Part shown: positions 58,601-64,000 of the stretch, in pieces
Numbering within the stretch: the first letter of the stretch is position 1
Layout: every line of letters begins with the position of its first letter
The notes under the pieces: generated by a model
The model's input: only the letters and a program-made list of their open reading frames with translations
What the model was told of the DNA's origin: nothing
The model's database searches: none
Assembly: GCA_032158295.1 (NCBI GenBank)
Contig: CM063252.1
Location: 12,203,337-12,267,336, forward strand
DNA: 64,000 bases
Origin: Pycnopodia helianthoides
Taxonomy: Eukaryota; Echinodermata; Asteroidea; Forcipulatida; Asteriidae
Direction of reading: 5' to 3'
Program-made: the position numbers and the translations under genes

Positions 58601-61243
58601 CATTGTTATTCATTTATTTATCCATTTTATTTGTAGGTTTTTGTTGTTGTTGTTGTTGTTGTTGTTGTTTTTGTTTTTTAAAGCTATTTAGCTATCGATA
58701 TTTCACTTATTTGTATCATAATTTAGAGTACATTATGCGAAATTATTGCAAACAACATGACACGGGACAACAGTGGACGTAAAAAGGCTGACTCCCATCA
58801 AAATTGAGATACATAATTTTGTTGAACACCCTTAACATCGCTTATGTGATATATTATGCTATAAAGTGTTTATGATAATAAATATATCACATGGTATTTA
58901 GCTTTTTTTGCATAACAATAAAAACACTGCGCTCTTTCGAAAAAAAAGAACATGTTACTTGACTTTTTATTCTGTGTTTGATAGGTTGACAAATAGAATA
59001 CTTTATTGATTTTTTTGATTTTGTTTTTGCGTTTTTGCATGAAATTATTTTTAAAAAATAAAGGCAAGAGATATTTATAGATTGCTGATCAATGCAGTTA
59101 TACTATTTTTATATATAACAACTGTTTCACAATGCTTATGGAAGAAGCTTCACTTTAACAGAAATACATTGACAAGAATAACTCATGGCAACACCAAACC
59201 CAGTGGTTTGGGGGAATTCCCCTCCGTTATCAAAATCCACAACTAGGCCTCGGTATAAAATACAAACGGCAAAGACAACGAAAACTACACTATCTGGAGC
59301 TCATGCAATTTGCCGCTCATATTAATATGCATGGTATTAAAATGTTATCTCGGGTCTTTTTGTACTGGCGTGGAATTTGGAACCTCCATGTACTGTAAAC
59401 AAGTATACTATTGAACTTGGGTCCGGTGAAACACACCGTTGACTGGTACAAGTCGATGGCTAGTTCATGAAGTCTGTTGGCATCTCAGTCAAAAAAAAAC
59501 AGTTCTGCAGAAAAGCTTCTATTTACTGAACGGTCGTAGTCTACTTTTTAAAACATTCACTCTTAACAGCAATCCCGACGGATAGACCTGCTTTTTAGCA
59601 CCATGACGTAAAAAAGGCTGACTCCCATCAAACACACAGAGAGAACAACACTGTTGCTAAGACTATAATGCATTCATCGCCAATAGCGATAACACAAACA
59701 TTAAAAAACCGTTTCAAAACTGAATGTACACAAACGCAAACTTAACCAAATAATAAAGAGTAGATCATCTATAACGCGCCCAAGGCGTCTAAAAAAAACC
59801 TCCATGGGGTTACTACAAGAAACACTACTATAAAACCAAAACTAACTTACTGGTTACAAAGATGGCTGACATAATTACGAATTAGATTTGCAAGCTTAAA
59901 CCAAAAAGAGAGAATACTTCAATAGGTGTGTCTCGAGATGAAAGATTCCAATGTGACATTGTCAGATGCGGAAAAAACGTTTGTGAAGATGACTATAGGG
60001 CATGACTGTCTGTGAGGTGTGGTCACGTGGTCGATCGGTTGTGCGTGAGAAAAGGTGAGACATCATTTTTCCTTGAATTGGTTTTCTCTTATAATATAAG
60101 TTATGTCTTTAACTCTGATTTTTGAATGGTTTAACTTTCCGTCCTCTCCATCAACAACTCATGTCTTTGCTCTCTTCTTTTCCTTCATCGTTGTGACGTC
60201 ATTTCTAACCATTCTCTCCTCTTTGTGTACTTTTATCCCTTGTCGATAACTGTATTTTCCTCTTTTGTTTCTACTCATTTCTTTTTAGATATCACCACCT
60301 GCATCTTTTGAGATCCTGTGTATCATTCATGCACGCCAGTGTCTGTAACATTTCTAACCTCTCTCTCTCTCTCAATTATTTTCTTCTTTTCCTGTTTCTC
60401 ATCAAACTCTGTCAAAGAGCGGCCAATTCATGCATGCATTGTGGTTTTTAAAAAAACATACTCTAAACCAGCGTTCTTAATTATAGATCGCTGCCTTTTA
60501 ATAGTAATAACTTTTTATCTGATCCTGCTTGTTGTTTTGGTGGGTTTTTTTTAGGTGAGCAGTCAGGGATCTATAGACCCTGAAAGTTATGTGCAAGATA
60601 AACAAAAAAGGATCTTCAATGTTGAGTTAAATAACCGTAACCCCAGTGCTTTGCTTTCCTCTGATTGACGTGTATTTTACCATTTCTCACCTCTCTCACA
60701 CAACCATTTTACCAACCATTGATCTTGCTATACCCCCCCCCCCCGTACTGGACTCAAACTCTGGTGTTTCAGCAGAGTGTGGGTTCGAGTCCCGGTCGTG
60801 ACGATTGTGTCCTTAAGCGAGACATTATTGATTCGTCCTTCGGATGGGACGTAATTTTTCCCATGTACATTAATCATCTCTAAAAATAGATTTAGTGTCA
60901 CTGAATGGAAGTATACCAACATGACCAAGCCAAGAAAACCAATACTTAAATCATTTCAAAAAGGAAACTGATTCTCGGGAATGCTTGCAATATTAAGTTA
61001 GCACGGAAGGGCTTCATTTTTGTACACGAAAGGGCTTCATTTTTGTTTCCAATCAAAGCTATTTTTTAATCTATCGATTTCTCAAATGTATCTATTTTTA
61101 GATGTGTTTCTACTATTGTTTTTACACAGCTGCAGGCGGATGACGACTACAGGGGTCCCAAACTCGGCCCGAGACCGTCTTCAGAGCACAAGAGGCAGTT
61201 TACAAAGGCCCAGCTGGAGCGAGGAAAGTTTATGCTTTGTTGA
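31570..61243 (+). CDS. Calponin-family (muscle protein 20/transgelin-like) gene with five alternative last exons
   Basis: Span of one gene on the + strand: four shared exons (31570-31626, 40093-40214, 41666-41735, 42708-42845; 387 bases, 129 codons) and five alternative 3' exons, each with a stop. The shared part is an N-terminal K-rich lead-in and a single type-3-like CH domain; the tail is a short G-P-x-L-G-P-K region with or without one calponin-like (CLIK) repeat. Such proteins bind actin and act in muscle and cytoskeleton. Transgelin is about 200 residues and insect Mp20 184; the predicted products are 195, 190, 166, 193 and 166. Every exon joins in frame. The choice of last exon would decide whether the CLIK actin-binding repeat is present. 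Distinction between transgelin, Mp20 and calponin orthology is not possible by eye. Confidence 0.85.
32049..32289. mobile_element. Foldback MITE, GCCCAATTTCA family
   Basis: Ends GCCCAATTTCATAGAGCTGC and GCAGCTCTGTGAAATTGGGC are inverted repeats, and GATAAAAACAGG.TTACCAACC further in pairs with GGTTGGTAATCCTGTTTTTATC. A decayed relative is at about 37430-37570. Confidence 0.75.
35799..35970. mobile_element. Foldback MITE, CCTAACTTAGGA type
   Basis: Left TCCTAACTTAGGATTAATC pairs with right GAGATAGGATTAATCC. An internal TCCTAAGTTAGGACAAG and TTAGGACTTGGGACGAG repeat the motif. About 170 bases, non-coding. Confidence 0.6.
37690..38260. repeat. Minisatellite, unit about 30 bp (GATGACAGTTGACA)
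   Basis: About 18 degenerate units of GACAAATGATGACAGTTGAC.AT, with an alternating two-unit (about 60-base) higher order in the left half. Because the unit is close to 30 bases, the minus strand stays open for 205 codons of repeated Cys/His/Ile/Leu/Ser peptide. This is not a gene. Confidence 0.9.
38676..38811. mobile_element. Foldback MITE, GGCTACGGCTAC family, copy 2
   Basis: Ends CCGATTCCGAATTGGCGGCT and AGCCGCCAATTCGGAAACGG form the inverted repeat around ATCATGCACTGAAGTAGGGGAC. Confidence 0.75.
39733..39865. mobile_element. Foldback MITE, GGCAGCAGACTTACC family, copy 1
   Basis: GACGCTAGATGGCAGCAGAC and ACCAGGTAAA on the left are answered by TTTACCTGG.AAGTCTGCTGCCACCAGGCGTC on the right. 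A second copy lies at 61901-62030. Confidence 0.7.
40093..40214 (+). CDS. Calponin-family gene, exon 2 (first half of CH domain)
   Basis: A 122-base exon, phase 0 in and phase 2 out, between TTCTGAACAG and the perfect donor GTAAGT. It encodes residues 20 to 59 plus two bases of codon 60: L-D-G-K-R-D opening, a helix E-M-L-K-F-I-H-D-M, and the strongly conserved L-K-D-G-K-V-L-C of CH domains (residues 52-59), completed as K-L-I-N in exon 3. This L-x-D-G-x-x-L-C-K-L-I-N stretch is the hallmark of the transgelin/Mp20/calponin CH domain. Confidence 0.9.
41133..41526 (+). mobile_element. TTAA-flanked MITE, family B (second copy, in intron 2)
   Basis: Nearly identical to 29616-30010, with TTAA at both ends and GGAACATTACAGAATTGG inverted ends. 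It lies about 140 bases before the acceptor of exon 3. Confidence 0.8.
41666..41735 (+). CDS. Calponin-family gene, exon 3 (CH domain)
   Basis: A 70-base exon after CTCTTTCCAG; donor ATG|GTACGC. It completes codon 60 (AA|A, Lys) and runs to residue 83: L-I-N-G-L-L-D-P-S, then [12 protein letters not shown]. The S-S-x-F-K-M end matches the place of P-F-K-Q-M or F-K-F-M in transgelin and Mp20, so the intron position splits the CH domain just before the M-E-N-I-like helix. Confidence 0.9.
42708..42845 (+). CDS. Calponin-family gene, exon 4 (end of CH domain, common donor)
   Basis: A 138-base phase 0-0 exon from TATCGCAG to AGA|GTAAGC encoding residues 84-129: [22 protein letters not shown] and C-I-F-A-L-G-R-R. 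These correspond to the M-E-N-I-x-x-F-L, D-x-F-Q-T-V-D-L-x-E and x-A-L-G-R motifs that end the CH domain. All five downstream exons accept from this one donor in frame, each supplying Leu-Gln as residues 130-131. Confidence 0.92.
42846..45276 (+). other. Intron 4, region before the first alternative last exon
   Basis: Holds a palindromic GGGTC-rich stretch at about 43560-43750, a C/T-rich block at about 44090-44370 with extra AG acceptor look-alikes (CTTTTCAGG, CTCTTTCAGA), a family C MITE at 44525-44904, and a second C/T-rich stretch leading to the acceptor. The 115-codon frame at 44027-44374 is an effect of the pyrimidine tract. Confidence 0.5.
44525..44904 (+). mobile_element. MITE related to family C
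   Basis: Begins GGGAGGGTATACCTTTGGTAATTACTCC, like the copy at 16054, and ends TATACGTTGCCTTTA. The middle contains a hairpin (CAATCTGAGAAACG.TTCTGCATGAA and CCGTTTCTCAGATTG). Confidence 0.6.
45277..45477 (+). CDS. Alternative last exon 5a (long, calponin repeat)
   Basis: Acceptor TATTATTTTCAG, phase 0, 66 codons and TAG. It encodes [15 protein letters not shown], the region [15 protein letters not shown], then the CLIK repeat [17 protein letters not shown] (residues 164-180) and [15 protein letters not shown]. In calponins and transgelins this repeat binds F-actin. With exons 1-4 it gives a 195-residue protein, the closest to the family's usual length. No AATAAA occurs within about 1 kb after the stop; the first is at 46824-46829. 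Confidence 0.92.
   Translation: MQMDPDYSGPVLGPKQSSENKRHFTQEQMDAGKHISGLQMGSNKGASQAGQNFGAPRQIINKTEDA
45478..48041. other. 3' UTR of 5a and spacer to 5b
   Basis: AT-rich. AATAAA at 46824-46829 is a possible poly(A) signal for 5a. An inverted ACCCGGAATCTGTG.../...CAGAATCCGGGT pair lies at about 46915-46975. The C/T-rich block seen before the other alternative exons is short here (about 47960-48041). Confidence 0.45.
48042..48227 (+). CDS. Alternative last exon 5b (long, calponin repeat)
   Basis: Acceptor TTTTCAACCTCAG, phase 0, 61 codons and [18 protein letters not shown] opens it, followed by the same [25 protein letters not shown] block as 5a; the tail is shorter, ending P-R-Q-I-M-N. Predicted isoform 190 residues. 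Runs of 23 and 32 bases in the repeat region are identical to 5a, including third codon positions. A possible AATAAA lies at 49375-49380. Confidence 0.92.
   Translation: MQMDPSYDGPCLGPKQSAENKREFTQEQMDAGKHISGLQMGSNKGASQAGQNFGAPRQIMN
48228..51122. other. 3' UTR of 5b and spacer
   Basis: Holds the 74-base tandem duplication (48835-48969). The rest, including two overlapping minus-strand frames at about 49559-50003, shows no recognised coding signal. Confidence 0.4.
48835..48969. repeat. 74-bp tandem duplication
   Basis: CTGGTTCCCTGTCGGCAAAA through AAGGACCAGACT occurs twice in a row (from 48835 and 48909) with about 61 bases identical. A fresh local duplication. Confidence 0.85.
51123..51460. 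mobile_element. Foldback element, diverged copy of the one at 5132
   Basis: Shares with 5132-5521 the order TTTGTTATGAAATAAA, AAGTAGAATA.AATG, CACACAAATAT.CCTC.AAATTG, TTTTCCTTT.A.TTCGTGAA and the answering arm. The inner arms (TTACTTCGTGAA.TAA and TTGGTTCACGAAGTAA) still pair. Ends are eroded. Confidence 0.6.
51980..52345 (+). other. C/T-rich block with decoy 3' splice sites, upstream of 5c
   Basis: Strongly pyrimidine-rich (CTCTTTCTCTCTCTC at the start) with acceptor-like TTTCTTACAGAG and TTCTTTACAGATT. No coding frame follows them. Comparable blocks precede 5a, 5d and 5e at about 1.0-1.4 kb. Confidence 0.5.
52346..53366. other. Degenerate MITE and spacer before 5c
   Basis: About 52530-52835 has decayed family A/C words (TTCACAGGTTTG, CTTGTGACTTCAACGACTGATTGAG, CACAGGTTTGTTATTTCTG, CAATTACCAATGAGTAGTGT). 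The following pyrimidine-rich 120 bases lead to the 5c acceptor. Confidence 0.4.
53367..53480 (+). CDS. Alternative last exon 5c (short, no calponin repeat)
   Basis: Acceptor CCCGTTCTCAG, phase 0, 37 codons and [20 protein letters not shown] is homologous to the long exons, then [16 protein letters not shown]. Where the long exons continue into the CLIK repeat, this one reads F-M-L-C and stops. Predicted isoform 166 residues, CH domain only. The downstream sequence has no trace of the repeat, so it is not a simple late stop mutation. An ATTAAA poly(A) variant lies at 53661-53666. Same length and same ending as 5e. Confidence 0.88.
   Translation: MQADPNYKGPVLGPKPSEEHKREFSQEQLDRGKFMLC
53661..53666 (+). 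terminator. Possible poly(A) signal (ATTAAA) for 5c
   Basis: ATTAAA about 180 bases after the 5c stop, the same distance as AATAAA after 5e. Single hexamers are weak evidence. Confidence 0.35.
53667..55307. other. Spacer between 5c and 5d, left part
   Basis: AT-rich with short chance frames. No additional copy of the alternative exon was found. Confidence 0.4.
55308..55671 (-). mobile_element. TTAA-flanked MITE, family A (inverted copy)
   Basis: Read on the minus strand it starts TTAAAGGCCCTGTACACTAT and ends GTATAATACCTTTAA. Its centre has the TTTTTATCACGCGTGATAAAAA variant, as at 29097. Confidence 0.8.
56460..56830 (+). other. C/T-rich block with decoy 3' splice sites, upstream of 5d
   Basis: Pyrimidine-rich, with acceptor-like GTTTTCACCTAG, TCTCTGTAGATTT and TTTTTTACAGATTT. 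No coding frame follows. A GATAACG motif here also occurs in the block before 5e (CGATAACTG). Confidence 0.5.
56858..56939. mobile_element. Short foldback related to the GGCTACGGCTAC family
   Basis: GACCGTGTCCAAAATCATAG and GGCTGCGGCTTTG on the left are answered by CAAAGCC, CTTCATTTCGGACACGGTC on the right. About 82 bases. Confidence 0.6.
57461..57655 (+). CDS. Alternative last exon 5d (long, variant calponin repeat)
   Basis: Acceptor TTCTCCCAACAG, phase 0, 64 codons and TGA. It reads [17 protein letters not shown], then [16 protein letters not shown] and the repeat [15 protein letters not shown], ending P-R-Q-I-I-N-K-V-E. Compared with 5a and 5b the repeat has Gly to Ser before Leu and Ala to Thr in Q-T-G, so actin affinity might differ (inference). 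Predicted isoform 193 residues. ATTAAA at 57718-57723 could be the poly(A) signal. Confidence 0.92.
   Translation: MQLDPSYDGPTIGPKMSEQTRREFSKEQMDAGKYMHSLQMGSNKGASQTGQSFGAPRQIINKVE
57656..60059. other. 3' UTR of 5d and spacer to 5e
   Basis: AT-rich with a poly-T run near 58140-58159 and a (GTT)n microsatellite at about 58641-58670. AATAAA occurs at 58877-58882. No coding signal. Confidence 0.4.
60060..60400 (+). other. C/T-rich block with decoy 3' splice site, upstream of 5e
   Basis: Pyrimidine-rich, including CTCTCTTCTTTTCCTTCATC and an acceptor-like TTCTTTTTAGATAT, plus CCTCTCTCTCTCTCTC near 60358. No coding frame follows. Confidence 0.5.
60401..61129. other. Spacer before 5e
   Basis: Includes a poly-C run at 60735-60744 and a T-rich tract that ends in the 5e acceptor. 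No additional exon recognised. Confidence 0.4.
61130..61243 (+). CDS. Alternative last exon 5e (short, no calponin repeat)
   Basis: Acceptor TTTTTACACAG, phase 0, 37 codons and [20 protein letters not shown], then [16 protein letters not shown] and F-M-L-C before the stop. It has the same length as 5c, shares A-D at positions 3-4, S-E-H-K-R and R-G-K-F-M-L-C, but differs at many codons (including the last Cys, TGT against TGC), so the ending seems to be under selection. Predicted isoform 166 residues. AATAAA follows at 61431-61436. Confidence 0.88.
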   Translation: MQADDDYRGPKLGPRPSSEHKRQFTKAQLERGKFMLC

Positions 61244-61430
61244 AGCGCATTAATAGGACAAGCAGCACATACGAATCGCTTTATGGAGCAACACCCATTA
61301 GTTTCAGCCACATCCGTAGCCAAAATCACCACAATAAGCCGTGTTTCAAACTAGCTGTATAATTTAAAACCTCAAGGAAAATATCAAATTCCCGTGGAAT
61401 TTTTTACTATTGAACTAAATTCAACCGGTC

Positions 61431-61436
61431 AATAAA
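61431..61436 (+). terminator. Poly(A) signal (AATAAA) for 5e
   Basis: AATAAA 188 bases after the 5e stop, followed by GTTGTTATAT, a possible GU-rich downstream element. Likely the distal end of the gene unless more alternative exons lie beyond the window. Confidence 0.5.
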
Positions 61437-61708
61437 GTTGTTATATATTTGCTTTCTGAACGACCAATTTGGTCGTTTAGCTAAACAAGAATAATGCTGG
61501 AAAATCCACCGCCATCCAATGAAGTAGTACTGTTTGAAAATGCCAAATAAATCAATTAAACAAGTAAAAATACGTGTAGTACGTTTAGTATGATACAGCC
61601 AACATTTTATATCCAACTTTATTCCATTCTGTTTTATCCAAAACGAGACTGGGAGGGGAATAGTCTTGCACTTTTTTTGTGAGATTATAAATGCAGTATG
61701 TGCTATTA

Positions 61709-61842
61709 GCCCATGTCCAAAATGGCGGCTACGGCTACAGCTACGACCAGATTGCCGCATCATCATGCGTTGAAGTATTGGACGCCCCCAGCAACACTCT
61801 TAGCAAAAGTCGTAGCCGTAGCCACCAATTCAGATACGGCCT
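61709..61842. mobile_element. Foldback MITE, GGCTACGGCTAC family, copy 3
   Basis: Left CCAAAATGGCGGCTACGGCT and right GTCGTAGCCGTAGCCACCAA are inverted, around ATCATGCGTTGAAGTATTGG. Confidence 0.75.
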
Positions 61843-61900
61843 TTGTTTTCAGTTATAATTATTACGCATGAGACTGACTAAAGATGGCTGCCCAACTCTG

Positions 61901-62030
61901 TCAGTTTGAAACTTTCTGGAACGCTAGGTGGCAGCAGACTTACAAGAAAAATCAGGCGTTTTTGCACTTGTTCAGGTGGACGAAAACTTCCAAAAATTAC
62001 CTGGTATGTCTGCTGCCATCGTTTCAAAGT
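61901..62030. mobile_element. Foldback MITE, GGCAGCAGACTTACC family, copy 2
   Basis: ACGCTAGGTGGCAGCAGACT on the left, ATTACCTGGTATGTCTGCTG on the right, as in 39733-39865. Confidence 0.65.
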
Positions 62031-62697
62031 CTGCAAGTGCAGCGTATTAACTTACACAGTCAATTTTGAGTAGTAAAAGAGAATTACTTGTCTAAAAGTA
62101 TAAATTGCCGTAAGTATTTAAAGTAGAAAGTACATTAAGCGTTTCTTGTTTGAAAGTTTATGGGAGTTTAACGGGCCTAAATGATTCTTATAAAAGTAAT
62201 GTAAGCTTACTGCAAAGCCTGTATTATTTTATTGGTTAAGTTAACATGTTCTTTAAATTTGAGCTGAATTAAGTGTCCCCACTTTTTTTTTCTTTTTTAG
62301 TTAACCTGTCGATTTATTCATGCATGCTAAAAACGAACAAGCAAGGCATGTTAGGTGGTATCCCAAATAACATGTGTCTATATCGGTACATTGAACGGAT
62401 TTAAAATGCGCTGTAAACTCACCTGCCTTGTTTTGATCAAAATAAAGCAAGATATGTAAGGTTCTTTTTAAAAGAGAAATTCGTTGTTCTTGTAATTTTG
62501 TACGGTGTTTATTTGGGCGGTTTAAAAGGTTGGGTCGTTGTTCGGCTTTTGTCAGCGTAATGCTGATTAAAAGGCAAAATTATAAAAAAAAAAGATACAA
62601 TAAAAGTTACTTGTGAAACTTTCGCCTAATTCAGTACATACTTATTGAGAGCACAGAAAAAAACTCTCAGACTGAAGTGAATGTTTAATAATTTTTG
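62031..62697. other. Intergenic, nothing recognised
   Basis: AT-rich, no coding signal. Confidence 0.4.
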
Positions 62698-62872
62698 TTA
62701 AAGGCACTGGACACTATTGGTAATTACTCAAAATAATTGTTAGCATAAAAACTTACTTGGTAACGAGCAATGGAGAGCTGTTGATAGTATAAAACATTTT
62801 GTGCATATGTTGAGATACACCAAGTGAGAAGACTGGTCTTTGACAATTACCAAAGGTGTCCAGTGTCTTTAA
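62698..62872 (+). mobile_element. TTAA-flanked MITE, family C (internally deleted)
   Basis: TTAA at both ends. Ends TTAAAGGCACTGGACACTAT and its inverse GTGTCCAGTGTCTTTAA are exact over most of their length. Internal words TTGGTAATTACTC and ACACCAAGTGAGAAGACTGG match 16054-16427, but about 200 bases are missing. Confidence 0.75.
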
Positions 62873-63685
62873 TCCACCACGTTCAGCGGTTACCAACCGC
62901 ACCTCAGTATTGAGGGCAGCATTCACACAGACACCACGCACACTTCTAACAGTCGCCTGCAGGAAATCTTCACATTTTCGACATACTTTTTTTTGTATTT
63001 CTAATCAACGGGGGCACTTCAGATGAAACCATTTTGCAGGATGCTTACTACCAGTACCATCTTTACAACCAGTAGGCTTTCGAATTAAAAGTACACTTTT
63101 TTGTCGGGGTCATCAACAAAGTTTGACCCTAACTTTAAAGAGGTGGGGGTGGGGGTTCTTGAGGGGGGGGGGGGGCCACTAAAGTCTATGGAACACTTTT
63201 GAAGGGGGTACCAAGGCCAAGAGCAGGGCAACGGAGGCCATGGCCTCCGTGTAATTCCAGGCCTGGGAATCTCAGGAATTCTTTTGAGAATTTGTTTCTT
63301 CTTCTTTTTTTTCTTTTCTTTTCTTTCTTTTTTTCTTCTTTTTTTTTTTTGGGGGGGGGGACTTCTGTACAACCGAAAGAGACAAAGATAATCCAATTTT
63401 AGGACCCCCCATCGAGGTTATGAAAGACATCAATTCGTTGGCAGGTTGTCACTTCAGATCTTAGTAAGTAGAAAGTGCACCATTTATAACTAAAATTGGA
63501 TGTCGGGAGGTGATTGTAATTCGTGCAGAGGGACAGTATCACAAACGAGATGTACTTTTATTATAATTAATTTAGAAATACGTTTAAAGAGTTTATGCAT
63601 ATGGTCAAAGCAAAGTCACGTGGGATGTATTCAAATGCATCAGCATCAAATATTTGGGTAGCTGGCACACATATTTCAACCAGCA
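62873..63685. other. Intergenic, simple sequence
   Basis: G-runs at about 63162-63174 and 63351-63360 and a C/T-rich tract at 63296-63350. No exon supported. Confidence 0.4.
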
Positions 63686-64000
63686 TTAAAGGAACATTAC
63701 AGAATTGGTAAGAAAACAACTTGTAAAATATACTTTTTTATCACAGATTTACATAAAACTTACACGGTCTAATGATGATGATAGTAGAAAACATCCCTTG
63801 AAATATTTCTGTCTGAAATGCCATATTTGATGAGAAATGAATAAACTAATTTTCCGATTGGAGTTTATCGCTCAGTGAGCGTTTTATTCATTCGTTGAAT
63901 CTATATGATTTCATGCAAATGTGTAATCGGTTTTTCACTATTTTCTCGTGACCCAGATGGCCGATCGATCTCAAACTTCTACAGGTTTGTCAGTTTATGT
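63686..64000 (-). mobile_element. TTAA-flanked MITE, family B (inverted, cut by window end)
   Basis: Starts TTAAAGGAACATTACAGAAT and continues as the reverse complement of the copy at 29616-30010. Confidence 0.8.

Noticed and set aside
45277..61243. Five separate tandem genes instead of one gene
   Set aside because: Only the tail exons are repeated; no second start codon exon or CH-domain exon was found between them.
1..64000. CRISPR arrays, bacterial operons or phage-like modules
   Set aside because: Nothing of the kind; intron-exon structure, MITEs and low coding density show animal nuclear DNA.

Overview
The window is animal nuclear DNA. Coding exons are small and scattered, splice sites follow the GT-AG rule (with one GC-AG exception), and interspersed repeats are dense. 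An echinoderm is the best guess, most likely a sea star. The reasons are an intron-rich gene combining HYR and discoidin domains, a muscle protein 20/transgelin-type gene, and abundant short TTAA-flanked repeats. This assignment is inference; no species-diagnostic sequence was compared.

Left part (about 2.9-13.3 kb, + strand): seven exons of one secreted multidomain protein. They encode a signal peptide, a Cys-containing N-terminal domain (possibly PAN-like), a Ser/Thr-rich linker, two HYR domains, and a discoidin (F5/8 type C) domain split over three exons. Most junctions are phase 1. One HYR exon and the last discoidin exon each carry a one-base reading-frame break, so this is either a decaying copy or sequence with homopolymer errors. 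A large inverted-repeat element with tRNA-like sequences at its edges occupies 6.6-9.96 kb, in the intron between the two HYR exons.

Middle (13.3-31.4 kb): no convincing gene, apart from a weak candidate exon region on the minus strand at 25.96-26.54 kb. The rest is foldback elements, TTAA-type MITEs, a 160-base near-perfect hairpin and several minisatellites.

Right part (31.4-61.4 kb, + strand): one calponin-family gene. Four constitutive exons encode the N-terminus and a complete calponin-homology (CH) domain (129 residues). The first intron appears to be GC-AG. Five paralogous exons then follow over 16 kb. All begin in phase 0 with Leu-Gln, all have a 3' splice site, and each has its own stop codon. 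Three are long (61-66 residues) and carry the [12 protein letters not shown] calponin-like repeat. Two are short (37 residues), stop before the repeat and end in Arg-Gly-Lys-Phe-Met-Leu-Cys. The order is long, long, short, long, short. The simplest reading is a set of alternative last exons that swaps the actin-binding tail of a single CH-domain protein, giving predicted isoforms of 195, 190, 166, 193 and 166 residues. This is the most interesting feature of the window.

The final 2.5 kb holds repeats only. Splicing, expression and polyadenylation are inferred from sequence alone.
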